From Mycobacterium rhizamassiliense (GTDB lineage Bacteria > Actinomycetota > Actinomycetes > Mycobacteriales > Mycobacteriaceae): a stretch of DNA of 64,000 bases. This document shows, one piece after another, positions 49,528 through 57,669 of the stretch. Position 1 is the stretch's first letter. The number at the start of each line of letters is the position of its first letter. The stretch spans positions 552,365-616,364 of the forward strand of contig NZ_LT721901.1 in assembly GCF_900157375.1 (NCBI RefSeq), given 5' to 3'. Under the pieces are notes generated by a model. It ran no database searches. It saw nothing but the letters and a program-made list of their open reading frames with translations, and was not told the DNA's origin. The translations under genes were made by a program, and so were the position numbers.

Positions 49528-49572
49528 TACGATGGCGCGAAAGTTTGCAAGCGTCGACGACAGGCAGGGTGG
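49528..49572 (+). promoter_or_regulatory. Promoter-like leader of acyltransferase 1
   Basis: TACGAT (49528-49533) fits -10 TANNNT and is followed by GGCGCG and, just before the ATG, by CGACAGGCAGGG. The same word order occurs before the two downstream paralogues. Inferred promoter. Confidence 0.45.
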
Positions 49573-50679
49573 ATGAAACTCGCGCAGGTATTCAGTCCGC
49601 GCAAAAATGCCCTGAACGCCTGGCGGTTGGCGTTGGCGTGCGAGGTGATCCTGTGGCACTCCTTCCCGCTGACGGGCCGCAACGTACCGTTCCCGCCCGC
49701 ACACCAGCTGCTGGGCGAGGGAGGCGTCGACGGCTTCTTCGCGATCTCGGGATTCCTCATCACCTCGAGCTGGCTGCGCCACCCACGACTGCGTGAATAC
49801 TGCGCCGCCCGCGCCCTGCGCATCCTGCCCGGCTTCTGGATCTGCCTGATCGTCACCGCGTTCGTGATGGCGCCGATCGGCGTGGCCATCCAGAACGGTG
49901 GCGGCGGAAAGCTGATCACCTCGGGCGCCTCGTTCCAATTCGTACTCAGAAACATCGGCGTCCTGATCCTGCAGCCCGATATCGCCGGAACGCCGCAGGG
50001 CATTCCGTTTCCGAAGTACTGGAATGGTTCGCTGTGGACCCTCATCTGGGAAGTGTTCTGCTACATCCTCGTTGCGGCCCTCGGGGTGGTCGGGCTGCTC
50101 AAGCGCCGGTGGCTGATTCCGGTGTTGTTCGCGTTGACGGTCGTCTGGGCGGCGCAGTTGCCGCCCCCCGCCCCCGAGACCATCACCGCGGGGCAGGCCG
50201 CGTCCCGGTTCGGCATGATGTTTTTCGCCGGGGCGCTGATCTACCAGTTCCAGGAGGTAATCCCGGCCCGCTGGTCACTCGTCGGGCTGTGCGCGATCAT
50301 CGTCGGCGCGTCCAGTTTCATGTCGGACTACCGCCTCTTCGGCGCCCTCCCGCTGGCCTACGCCGTCATCGTGTCCGCTGCGTTGCTGCGCCACAAGCGC
50401 CTGACGCTGCACAACGACATTTCCTACGGCGTCTACATCTATGCGTTCCCGATGCAGCAGTTGCTGGTCATCTGCGGGCTCGCCAGCCTGAATCCCTTTG
50501 TGTTCTTCCCCGTTTCGGCCGCGGCCACGCTGCCGCCGGCGGCGCTGAGCTGGTTCCTGATCGAGAAGCACGCGATGTCGCTGAAGGCCCGCTTCTTCAG
50601 GAAGATGGAGACCCCGCCGCAGCAGGCGGCGGTCGCGACGCCCCCGGAAGACAATCGGGATGCCTCGGAAGTCGGCTGA
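49573..50679 (+). CDS. Acyltransferase-3 family membrane protein (copy 1)
   Basis: This is a 368-residue polytopic protein of the OafA/Acyl_transf_3 type, with about ten hydrophobic helices. The N-terminus carries the conserved Arg and His pair (NAWRLALACEVILWHSFPLT), then VDGFFAISGFLITSSWLRHP and ARALRILPGFW. Members O-acylate sugars or lipids at the membrane. It is one of three tandem paralogues downstream of rmlB-rmlC, suggesting modification of a rhamnose-containing glycan or glycolipid. Substrate unknown. Confidence 0.88.
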   Translation: MKLAQVFSPRKNALNAWRLALACEVILWHSFPLTGRNVPFPPAHQLLGEGGVDGFFAISGFLITSSWLRHPRLREYCAARALRILPGFWICLIVTAFVMAPIGVAIQNGGGGKLITSGASFQFVLRNIGVLILQPDIAGTPQGIPFPKYWNGSLWTLIWEVFCYILVAALGVVGLLKRRWLIPVLFALTVVWAAQLPPPAPETITAGQAASRFGMMFFAGALIYQFQEVIPARWSLVGLCAIIVGASSFMSDYRLFGALPLAYAVIVSAALLRHKRLTLHNDISYGVYIYAFPMQQLLVICGLASLNPFVFFPVSAAATLPPAALSWFLIEKHAMSLKARFFRKMETPPQQAAVATPPEDNRDASEVG

Positions 50680-50746
50680 ACCGGACGTTGTCGCGCCGTA
50701 ACCCGCCGCGTTTTTTCGAAATCAGTTCGTCCGCGTGAGCTGGCGA

Positions 50747-50791
50747 TACTATGGCGCGACATTGCGTGGTCCGGACGACAGGCGGGCGTTT
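50747..50791 (+). promoter_or_regulatory. Promoter-like leader of acyltransferase 2
   Basis: TACTAT (50747-50752), then GGCGCG and CGACAGGCGGGCG just before the ATG, repeats the leader seen at the first copy with the same 39-nt -10 to start spacing. Confidence 0.45.
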
Positions 50792-51904
50792 ATGAAGCTG
50801 GGGCAGGTATTCGATCCGCGAAACAATGCCCTGAACGCGTGGCGGTTGGTACTGGCCTCCGAGGTGATCCTCTGGCATTCCTTCCCGCTGACAGGTCATT
50901 TCGTGTCGAGCGCGCCGATACGCCAGCTGCTTTTCTCGCTCGGGGTGGACGGGTTCTTCGCGGTCTCCGGATTCCTGGTCACCTCGAGCTGGCTGCGCCA
51001 CCCGCGGGTGCGCGACTACTCCGCGGCGCGGGCCCTGCGCATCTTTCCCGGCTATTACACCTGCCTGATCGTGACCGCGTTCGTCATCGCGCCGCTCAGC
51101 GTGGCGATTCAGGGCGGCTCGGCCACCAAGCTGTTGTCGTCCAAGGCGCCGTTCGAGTACGTCCTGATGAACTTCGCGCTGCTGATCCTCAAGCCCGACG
51201 TCGGCGGCACGCCGCGTCACGTCCCCTCCCCGGGTGTCTGGAACGTGTCGTTGTGGACGCTGATCTGGGAGATGTTCTGCTACATCGCCGTTGCCGCCTT
51301 CGGCATCGCCGGGCTGCTGAAGCGCCAGTGGTTCCTCCCGACGGTGATGGTGCTGGCCGCGGTCTCCGCGGCGATGCTGCCCCCGATGACCTTCCCCGGC
51401 GCATGGACCATCCAGCAGGCCGTCGCACGTTTCGCGATGATGTTCGCGGCCGGCGCGCTGCTGAACCAGTTCAAGGACGTGCTCCCCGCGCGCTGGTCGC
51501 TGGTCGGGCTGAGCCTGGCGATCGTCGCCGGGGCCAGCCTGATGCCGGATTACCGGGTGATCGGCGCCCTCCCGCTGGCCTACGCCATCATCGTGTCGGG
51601 CTCGATGGTCCACAACAAGCGCCTGCGACTGCGCACGGACCTGTCCTATGGCGTCTACATCTACGCGTTCCCCATGCAGCAGTTCCTGATCGTCTGCGGC
51701 GTCGGCGGCCTGGCTCCGCTGCTGTTCTTTCCCGTCGCGACGCTGGCCACCCTGCCGCTGGCCGCGCTGAGCTGGTTCCTGGTGGAAAAGCCCGCGCTGT
51801 CGCTGAAGACCCGCCTGCTGGGCAAACCGGCCGCACGCCCCATCGACGAGCCGACCAAGCTGCCCGATCCGGACGACGATCGAGACGCTTCCGGGGTGGG
51901 CTGA
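50792..51904 (+). CDS. Acyltransferase-3 family membrane protein (copy 2)
   Basis: The 370-residue paralogue has MKLGQVFDPRNNALNAWRLV, VDGFFAVSGFLVTSSWLRHP, ARALRIFPGYYTCLIV and the C-terminal LSYGVYIYAFPMQQFLIVCG block. I chose ATG 50792 over a GTG 57 bp upstream because it matches the start of both sister proteins. Same predicted topology and Arg/His catalytic pair. Confidence 0.88.
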   Translation: MKLGQVFDPRNNALNAWRLVLASEVILWHSFPLTGHFVSSAPIRQLLFSLGVDGFFAVSGFLVTSSWLRHPRVRDYSAARALRIFPGYYTCLIVTAFVIAPLSVAIQGGSATKLLSSKAPFEYVLMNFALLILKPDVGGTPRHVPSPGVWNVSLWTLIWEMFCYIAVAAFGIAGLLKRQWFLPTVMVLAAVSAAMLPPMTFPGAWTIQQAVARFAMMFAAGALLNQFKDVLPARWSLVGLSLAIVAGASLMPDYRVIGALPLAYAIIVSGSMVHNKRLRLRTDLSYGVYIYAFPMQQFLIVCGVGGLAPLLFFPVATLATLPLAALSWFLVEKPALSLKTRLLGKPAARPIDEPTKLPDPDDDRDASGVG

Positions 51905-51985
51905 CCCGCCCCGCTGAGCACCCGGCGCCAGCTTGGGGTCTGCTGCATATCGCCTGAAACGACTTCGCGGGCTTTTCGTGGCCGC

Positions 51986-52020
51986 TACCATGGCGCGGCG
52001 GGGGCGACAGGCAGGGCCAG
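51986..52020 (+). promoter_or_regulatory. Promoter-like leader of acyltransferase 3
   Basis: TACCAT (51986-51991) followed by GGCGCG and GCGACAGGCAGGGCC before the GTG start repeats the leader of the other two copies, with 29 nt to the start codon. Confidence 0.4.
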
Positions 52021-53106
52021 GTGAAGCTCCGACACGTTTTCGACCCCCGGAACAACGCGCTGAACGCGTGGCGGTTGGTGTTGGCGACGGGTGTCATCGC
52101 GTGGCATTCGTTCCCCCTGACCGGGCGCCATGTCCCGTTCGGGGCCGGCCATCAGTTCCTCAGCCAGGTATTCGTCGACGGATTCTTCGCGATCTCCGGC
52201 TTCCTCATCACCTCGAGTTGGCTGAAGAACCCGCGGCTGCGCCAGTATTCCGTGGCGCGCGGGCTGCGCATCTTCCCCGGTCTATGGGTCTGCGTGGCGG
52301 TCACCGCGTTCGTCATCGCCCCGCTCAGCGTCGCGATCCAGGGCGGTTCGGTGGCAAAGCTGATGCTGTCCGGCGAGCCGCTGCGCTACGTCCTGAACAA
52401 CGGATTGCTGAACTTTCTTTACGCGGGTATCGCCGGGACACCACGGCACGTGCCGTTTCCGGGCGCCTGGAACGGTTCCATCTGGACGCTGCTGCCGGAG
52501 CTGTTCTGCTACGTCGCCGTTGCCGCTTTCGGCATGTCCGGTCTGCTCCGCCACCGATGGCTGCTGCTCGCGTTGACGGCGTTGATGCTGGTCTGTTCGG
52601 TGCTGGTGACACCGTGGACCAGGTTCATCGAGATATGGACTCCCGCCTGGATCGGCACGCGGTTCGCGCTGATGTTTCTGGCAGGGGCGCTGCTGCAGCA
52701 GTACCAGGACGTGATTCCCGCCCGCTGGTCGCTCGTCGCGGCGAGCGCCGGCCTCGTGGTCATGTCGACCTGGCTACCGAATTACCGTGTGCTGGGCGCG
52801 CTTCCGCTGGCCTACGCGATCATCGTGTCCGGTGCACTGCTGCGTGACAGGCGACTGCGGCTACGCAACGACGTGTCCTACGGCGTCTACATCTACGCGT
52901 TCCCGACGCAGCAGCTGCTGATCGTCTGCGGGCTGGGCGTCCTGCCCCCGCTGCTGTTCTTCCCGGTCGCGGCGCTGGCTACCCTGCCGTTGGCCGCGCT
53001 GAGCTGGTTCCTGATCGAAAAGCACGCGATCTCACTGAAATCCCGCTTCCTGCCCCGCCGGGCTCCCGAGCTCGACCCCTCCACAGCGTCGGCGACTGAC
53101 GGCTAG
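52021..53106 (+). CDS. Acyltransferase-3 family membrane protein (copy 3)
   Basis: The 361-residue paralogue starts at GTG 52021 (KLRHVFDPRNNALNAWRLVL) and has VDGFFAISGFLITSSWLKNP, GLRIFPGLWVCVAVTAFVIA and the VSYGVYIYAFPTQQLLIVCG block. The three proteins share about 60% identity by eye. The stop overlaps that of the convergent membrane-protein gene. Confidence 0.88.
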   Translation: MKLRHVFDPRNNALNAWRLVLATGVIAWHSFPLTGRHVPFGAGHQFLSQVFVDGFFAISGFLITSSWLKNPRLRQYSVARGLRIFPGLWVCVAVTAFVIAPLSVAIQGGSVAKLMLSGEPLRYVLNNGLLNFLYAGIAGTPRHVPFPGAWNGSIWTLLPELFCYVAVAAFGMSGLLRHRWLLLALTALMLVCSVLVTPWTRFIEIWTPAWIGTRFALMFLAGALLQQYQDVIPARWSLVAASAGLVVMSTWLPNYRVLGALPLAYAIIVSGALLRDRRLRLRNDVSYGVYIYAFPTQQLLIVCGLGVLPPLLFFPVAALATLPLAALSWFLIEKHAISLKSRFLPRRAPELDPSTASATDG

Positions 53107-53501
53107 GGCGCGAGACCGCCGGCGACGCGCCGCGGCATTCGCCACCTGACCGTCGCCGCCCACAGCAGCACCGTCAGCACTTCTGCGCCGACGCTGAGCG
53201 CGGCGTGCGGTGCAGGCTCCCAACCGCGCTCGGAAAAGCCGAAAAGCCCGACAGTCCTTGACAATGCGAAGGCGACCAGGGAACCGGCGGCAACCCCGGC
53301 CGCGGCCCAGCGAAGCCACCCCGGGCCACCGAGGACGATCAGCAACGCCAACGCGAACGAGACGCTGGCCTGGAACAGAAAGGCCGACCCGATGGTGGGG
53401 ATGTGCCGGTAGCCGTGGACATACAGGTAGGCGTGGCTGGCCGCGCTGACCGCCAGCGCCGCACCGATCCCGACCCGCATCGAGACATTCGTCAAAGTCA
53501 T
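53103..53501 (-). CDS. Small four-helix membrane protein
   Basis: The 132-residue protein has four predicted hydrophobic segments (VGIGAALAVSAASHAYLYV, IGSAFLFQASVSFALALLIV, WLRWAAAGVAAGSLVAFALS, LSVGAEVLTVLLWAATV). No family recognised with certainty. It is the last gene of the sigma/Rieske/cupredoxin/phosphoesterase operon, overlapping the phosphoesterase stop by four bases (ATGA). Role unknown. Confidence 0.75.
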   Translation of the reverse strand: MTLTNVSMRVGIGAALAVSAASHAYLYVHGYRHIPTIGSAFLFQASVSFALALLIVLGGPGWLRWAAAGVAAGSLVAFALSRTVGLFGFSERGWEPAPHAALSVGAEVLTVLLWAATVRWRMPRRVAGGLAP

Positions 53502-54427
53502 TGCAACCTCAGCTCTTTCAGTGCCAGCGAAGCGTCACCTTTGGTGTAGCTGACCTCGCGGATCCCCAACGCGTCGTGGAGCTTGCCGGCCGGCAGCGTC
53601 ACCGGCTTGGGCGCCGGCCCGTCGCCGGGGCGCGGCAGCGGGTAGGCCGTCGTGGTCCCGCTGTAGAAGGCGACATTGCCCTCGACCTTGGAAAACAATT
53701 GGTGCACATGGCCGTTGATGCATGTCACCGAGGCAAACCGGCGCAGGTAGCTGAGCGCCTGGACGGCGTCGTCGGTCCCCCAGCCCCAGTCCGGATACAT
53801 GGCGAACAACGGGATGTGGCTGAAGACGATGACCGGGGTGTCACTGGACAGCCGCGCCACATCCTTCTCGACGAATTCCAGCTGGTCGTTTCCCAAGTGT
53901 CCGAGCTTGCGCAGATTCAGCGTGTTCACCAGCGCGATGACGTGGACGCCCGCGACGTCGAAGCTGTACCAGCCGTCACCAACGGATCCCGCGCCGAAGG
54001 CATTCCGGTACTTCTGCCCGGCGTCGTCGACCGAGTCGTGCTCGCCGGGCACGGTGAACACGTGCGGTGTTTTCAGCCCGCTCAGCATCTGCTTGACCTG
54101 ATCGAACTCGCCGGGCGCGGACAGGTGAGTGAGATCGCCGGTGTGGATGACGAAATCCGGTGTGTAGCCAAGGTTGTTGATCTGGTCGATCGCATGGCCG
54201 AAGGTGCTGGTGACGTCGGGGTTGGGCGCGCCCTTGAAGCCGATGTGGCTGTCGCTGACTTGGGCGAACCGCAGGGCAGGCCGGCCGGCCGCATGTTCGG
54301 CCGCGCCGGCGCCGGCGACCTGCGAGATGACCTCGCCGCCGACCACCGCGAAGCCGACCGCTGCGCCGAACCAGGCCGTGTGCCTTATCAATTGGCGACG
54401 GGTCATCGTGGGCGGCTGCTCGGTCAT
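53498..54427 (-). CDS. Metallophosphoesterase with Tat-type signal
   Basis: The 309-residue protein starts at ATG 54427. The twin-arginine sequence TRRQLIRHTAWFGAAVGFAV near residue 8 suggests Tat export. The calcineurin-type motifs are FAQVSDSHIG (Asp, His), VIHTGDLTH, PGEHDS (in place of GNHD), FSHIPLF and NGHVHQL, a full dimetal centre with Glu replacing the usual Asn. It overlaps the cupredoxin gene by four bases. Substrate unknown; phosphate monoester or nucleotide hydrolysis outside the membrane is likely. Confidence 0.88.
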   Translation of the reverse strand: MTEQPPTMTRRQLIRHTAWFGAAVGFAVVGGEVISQVAGAGAAEHAAGRPALRFAQVSDSHIGFKGAPNPDVTSTFGHAIDQINNLGYTPDFVIHTGDLTHLSAPGEFDQVKQMLSGLKTPHVFTVPGEHDSVDDAGQKYRNAFGAGSVGDGWYSFDVAGVHVIALVNTLNLRKLGHLGNDQLEFVEKDVARLSSDTPVIVFSHIPLFAMYPDWGWGTDDAVQALSYLRRFASVTCINGHVHQLFSKVEGNVAFYSGTTTAYPLPRPGDGPAPKPVTLPAGKLHDALGIREVSYTKGDASLALKELRLQ

Positions 54428-54840
54428 CCGGTCACCACCACGGTGCCGTGCATCATCGGGTGGATGGAGCAGACGTAGTCCACCTTTCCGGCGGCGGAAA
54501 AGGTGTGCGAGAAGGTGGCGCCGGTGCCCATCCCCGGCGAGTGAAACGAGCCGTCGCTGGCGGCGACGGTATGCGGCTCTTCGTCGCGGTTTGTCCACGT
54601 GACGGTATCGCCGACGTGGACCGTCAGCGTCGCGGGCGCGAAAGCGAAGCCGTCGATGGTGATTTGGCCGCCGCTCACCGGTGCGGCCGGCGCGGTGATG
54701 GACGGCGTCGCGGTGCTGGCATCCGGTCCGATGGTCACCGACGTGTTTCCGGCGGGCCGCGAGGTCGAACAGCCCACGAACACCAGCGCGGCCGCGGCCA
54801 ACGCGGCGGCAAGTAGTCGTCGAATTATCGCGATAGTCAT
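54424..54840 (-). CDS. Cupredoxin-domain lipoprotein
   Basis: The 138-residue protein has a signal and lipobox (AALVFVGC, Cys about 24), a short Ser/Thr/Pro linker and a plastocyanin/amicyanin-type domain: ITIDGFAFAPATLTVHVGDT, TWTNRDEEPHTVAASDG, then VDYVCSIHPMMHGTVVV. Copper ligands His (EEPHTV), Cys, His and Met (CSIHPMM) are present. It is predicted to bind one type-1 copper at the outer face of the membrane and transfer electrons. Confidence 0.9.
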   Translation of the reverse strand: MTIAIIRRLLAAALAAAALVFVGCSTSRPAGNTSVTIGPDASTATPSITAPAAPVSGGQITIDGFAFAPATLTVHVGDTVTWTNRDEEPHTVAASDGSFHSPGMGTGATFSHTFSAAGKVDYVCSIHPMMHGTVVVTG

Positions 54841-54870
54841 GCCAACAGATAGTGCGGGGGGTTACAGCTC

Positions 54871-55566
54871 CTAGGTCGGCTGGTCCGGCTGCGTCGGAGC
54901 AAGCACCTCGATCACCCCGTTGACCTCACGAACCATCAACGCGGGCAACGGCTTCGGGGCGATCGGCAATTGATGCGTGAGCACCTCCCCGGCGGGCGAG
55001 AACGACGTCGAGTGGCACGGGCACCGCAGCCTGTCGTCGGGCGCGTCGAACCACAGCCGGCAGCCCTGGTGGGTGCACACCCCCGACACCGCCTGGGGCT
55101 TGCCGTCGACGCGGCGGACGAATCCGCTGACCGAGCCGAGGTCGAACGGGTGCATCCGCCCGTCCGGAACATCCGAGCTGGCGGCAACCCGCTGCCAGCT
55201 CCCGTCGTTGGGCTTCAGCTCGCCGGCGACGGCCGGCACGTCGCTGCGGCCGCCGATCACCGCACGGTCGATGGAAACCGCGGTGACCGCGGCGGCCGCG
55301 GCGGCCGAGGTGCCGACGATGACGTGGCGGCGCGTGGTGTTGGGCTTCGGCGCCGGTGTCATTGGCGTGCCTGCCATCTGCTCGGCGAGCCGGCGATGCA
55401 GGTCGGTGAGGAACTCGTCGCGCGGGGCATCCCCGTCGGGGCGGGCCGCCCGCAACTCGATCGCCGTGCGGAGCTGCGCCGCCTCGAAGTCGTCGGGCGC
55501 AAACGCCTTGGGCCGGCGGCCCCGCAGCAGGTCGTCGACGTAGCGACGCAACCCTCGCGCGTTCAT
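54871..55566 (-). CDS. Membrane-anchored Rieske [2Fe-2S] protein in anti-sigma position
   Basis: The 231-residue protein has three parts. Residues 1-75 are cytosolic, helical and charged (MNARGLRRYVDDLLRGRRPK, DFEAAQLRTAIELRAARPDG), like the N-termini of actinobacterial anti-sigma factors. TTRRHVIVGTSAAAAAAVTA is a hydrophobic segment with an Arg pair, a membrane anchor or Tat-like signal. The C-terminal 120 residues form a Rieske domain with cluster ligands in CTHQGCRLWFD and CPCHSTSFSPAGEVL. The ATG overlaps the sigma-factor stop by four bases, the usual place for an anti-sigma factor. Domain calls are seen in sequence; the anti-sigma role is inference. Confidence 0.87.
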   Translation of the reverse strand: MNARGLRRYVDDLLRGRRPKAFAPDDFEAAQLRTAIELRAARPDGDAPRDEFLTDLHRRLAEQMAGTPMTPAPKPNTTRRHVIVGTSAAAAAAVTAVSIDRAVIGGRSDVPAVAGELKPNDGSWQRVAASSDVPDGRMHPFDLGSVSGFVRRVDGKPQAVSGVCTHQGCRLWFDAPDDRLRCPCHSTSFSPAGEVLTHQLPIAPKPLPALMVREVNGVIEVLAPTQPDQPT

Positions 55567-56114
55567 GACTGGCCCCCATCGTTGACCTGTGCCGCCAGGC
55601 GCAGTGCGCGATGCTGCAACACCTTGGCGTTGGCGACGCTTATCCCGAGTTCGCTGGCGGACTCCTTGATCGAATTGCCTTGCAGGAAGCGCAGTTCCAG
55701 GATCTGACGGTAGCGGTCCGGCAGCGCGTCGAGCACGTCGGCGACCCGCTGGGGCGCGGTGCTGATGGCTTCCTCGCTTTCCGGTGGTTGTTCGATGTCG
55801 TCGTCGATCGAGGTTATCTCCCGGCCCAGGGTTTCTCGCCAATGCGCGGCCAGCACCGTCCGGGCCGTCGTCCGAAGGTAGGCGCGGACCTCGCCGACGC
55901 TCGCGGTCAGGCGCAGCGGCCGCAGGGCGGCGAGGAAGACCTCGGCGGTCAGGTCCTCGGCGTCGGCGCGGTTGCCGACCCGGGCGAACAGCGTGCGGTA
56001 CACCCAGGCCGCGTTGTCGGAGTACACGGCCTCCCAGTCGGGGTAGCCCGCGAAGCCAGGGTCGGGCACCGCGCGCAGGGGTCGCGGGCCGTCGGGTTCG
56101 CTGTGCGCCGTCAC
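55563..56114 (-). CDS. ECF-type sigma-70 family RNA polymerase sigma factor
   Basis: The 183-residue protein has sigma region 2 (YPDWEAVYSDNAAWVYRTLF, RADAEDLTAEVFLAALRPL; about residues 20-85) and region 4 (LDALPDRYRQILELRFLQGN, KESASELGISVANAKVLQHR; about 120-175) with no regions 1 or 3, so it is ECF-like. It heads a five-gene overlapping operon with the Rieske protein, cupredoxin, phosphoesterase and membrane protein, which suggests that it controls an extracytoplasmic redox or metal response. Confidence 0.9.
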   Translation of the reverse strand: MTAHSEPDGPRPLRAVPDPGFAGYPDWEAVYSDNAAWVYRTLFARVGNRADAEDLTAEVFLAALRPLRLTASVGEVRAYLRTTARTVLAAHWRETLGREITSIDDDIEQPPESEEAISTAPQRVADVLDALPDRYRQILELRFLQGNSIKESASELGISVANAKVLQHRALRLAAQVNDGGQS

Positions 56115-56159
56115 GTGCCTCCTTCCCCGATCAATATCCGCCCGGGTTACACGTAAGCG

Positions 56160-57572
56160 TCAGGGAGTCGCGAGTGCGGCGTCGGCGGCCATCAACTCGT
56201 CCAGCTTCGTGGCCGTCGCCGACAGCGCTTTCTTGGCGATGCCCAGGACCCGGTCGCGCACCCGGGGCTTCGCCGATGCCGGTGCCAACAGATGGCCCAT
56301 CAGATGGCCGAAGAGATCCAGGCGCACCGACGACAGCCACTCCGTCAGCTCGGGGTCGTCCAGGAAGCGCAGCTGATTGCGGTAGTCGGCCCGCGCGAGG
56401 CGCAGCCAGTCCAGGTCGGTGTCGGGGTGCGGCAACGGCGCACAGAGCTCGTTTTTGGTGGCGTCGTCCGGGTACGCGGCCTCGACATGGGCGATCAGCG
56501 CGGCGCTGAAAATCTGCTGGCAGCCCCGCACGCTTTGCAGCGTGATGTCCCCGGCGTCGAAAATGGGTGCAGCCGGACGCTTTTCGGCGCCGTCGGCGGT
56601 GCAGTCGACATACAACGGGCTGCCGTCCACCGCGACGGCGCCGGCGTCGAGGACCATCCGGTCGTCCTCGATACGCAGCAGGTGACCCATGCGCACGACG
56701 TCGGTGATGCGGCGCAGCTGCTCGAGCTCGGGGCGGGTGACGGTCGCGCAGCGGTACATGGTGGGCCGGATCGCCGGAGCGATCCGCAGCAGGACGCCGG
56801 CGTCTTCGAGGCGCTCGAACAGATCGTCGACCGACTCCGCGTCCCGGACGGCCCGCAGTTGTGCGGTGAAGCCGGCCTTGATGCGGTCGGCGAACTCCGG
56901 TCCGGGCTGCAGGGTCGCTCGGTCCAGCAACCAGGAATCGCGGGGCATGATCCAGGTCAGCCGGTCCGGGGCGATGCCATGCCCCAGCAGCCACAAGCAG
57001 GTGTCGATGCCGGTCTTACCGGCCCCGACAATCACGTAGCGGTCGCGGGCCGCCGTGCGCGGCAGGTCGTTCGGTGCGATGCATTCGGTTCCGGGCGCCA
57101 CGAAGTAGGGCGGCGGTCGCATCGAGGGCACCAGCACGCGCATGTAGGTGGCGTCGACGACGCGGCGCGCGCTGACCGTGTACTCCTCCCCCGCCAGTGT
57201 GGCGAAGCGGCCCGCGCCCAGGTATTCGCTCATCGGGAAGTAGCTCACCTGCCCGCTCGGCAGCAGTCGCTGGCGCAGCACGTGGTCGTAGTAGGCGCAG
57301 ACCTCGCCGGCGGTGGCCAGTTCGTAGAGGCCCTGGTTCCAGCCGACCTGGTCGATGGTGTCGTTGCCGAGGCGGCACGAGTTGACGCCGTAGAACGCCG
57401 ACGGCTGATGGAGCCTCACGAACGGGTAGGCGGTGGTCCAATGCCCGCCGGGCTGGTGATTGCGATCGACCAGCACGATGCGCGCCGATGTCTCGGATAC
57501 CAGCGTGTCGATGAACGCCATACCCATGGCACCGGCGCCGACGACCAGGTAATCGGCCTCGATGCTGTGCAT
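56160..57572 (-). CDS. FAD/NAD(P)-binding flavoprotein (monooxygenase-like)
   Basis: The 470-residue protein has an N-terminal FAD motif (YLVVGAGAMGMAFIDTLV), PGGHWTTAYPFVRLHQPSAF, and a second dinucleotide motif (RDRYVIVGAGKTGIDTCLWL, about residue 180). The layout resembles flavin-containing monooxygenase-like proteins of mycobacteria. Late residues (DITLQSVRGCQQIFSAALIA) carry a cysteine of unknown role. No neighbour suggests a substrate. It is divergent from mmsA. Confidence 0.8.
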   Translation of the reverse strand: MHSIEADYLVVGAGAMGMAFIDTLVSETSARIVLVDRNHQPGGHWTTAYPFVRLHQPSAFYGVNSCRLGNDTIDQVGWNQGLYELATAGEVCAYYDHVLRQRLLPSGQVSYFPMSEYLGAGRFATLAGEEYTVSARRVVDATYMRVLVPSMRPPPYFVAPGTECIAPNDLPRTAARDRYVIVGAGKTGIDTCLWLLGHGIAPDRLTWIMPRDSWLLDRATLQPGPEFADRIKAGFTAQLRAVRDAESVDDLFERLEDAGVLLRIAPAIRPTMYRCATVTRPELEQLRRITDVVRMGHLLRIEDDRMVLDAGAVAVDGSPLYVDCTADGAEKRPAAPIFDAGDITLQSVRGCQQIFSAALIAHVEAAYPDDATKNELCAPLPHPDTDLDWLRLARADYRNQLRFLDDPELTEWLSSVRLDLFGHLMGHLLAPASAKPRVRDRVLGIAKKALSATATKLDELMAADAALATP

Positions 57573-57612
57573 ACCCGGTAAAGGCTAGCCCCAGTTGCGG
57601 GCCTCCTGGCGC

Positions 57613-57636
57613 AGTTACTAGGATGTCCTAGTAACT
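57613..57636. promoter_or_regulatory. Perfect palindromic operator candidate upstream of mmsA
   Basis: AGTTACTAGGA (57613-57623), a 2-nt TG spacer, then TCCTAGTAACT (57626-57636) is an 11-bp perfect inverted repeat, followed by a further CTAGG. It lies 33 bp before the mmsA ATG and in the divergent spacer shared with the flavoprotein gene. This is typical of a dimeric repressor site (TetR or similar); the regulator is not in the window as far as I can see. Confidence 0.7.
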
Positions 57637-57669
57637 AGGCCATTCCCTTTTCGCGCACACGAGGACCCC

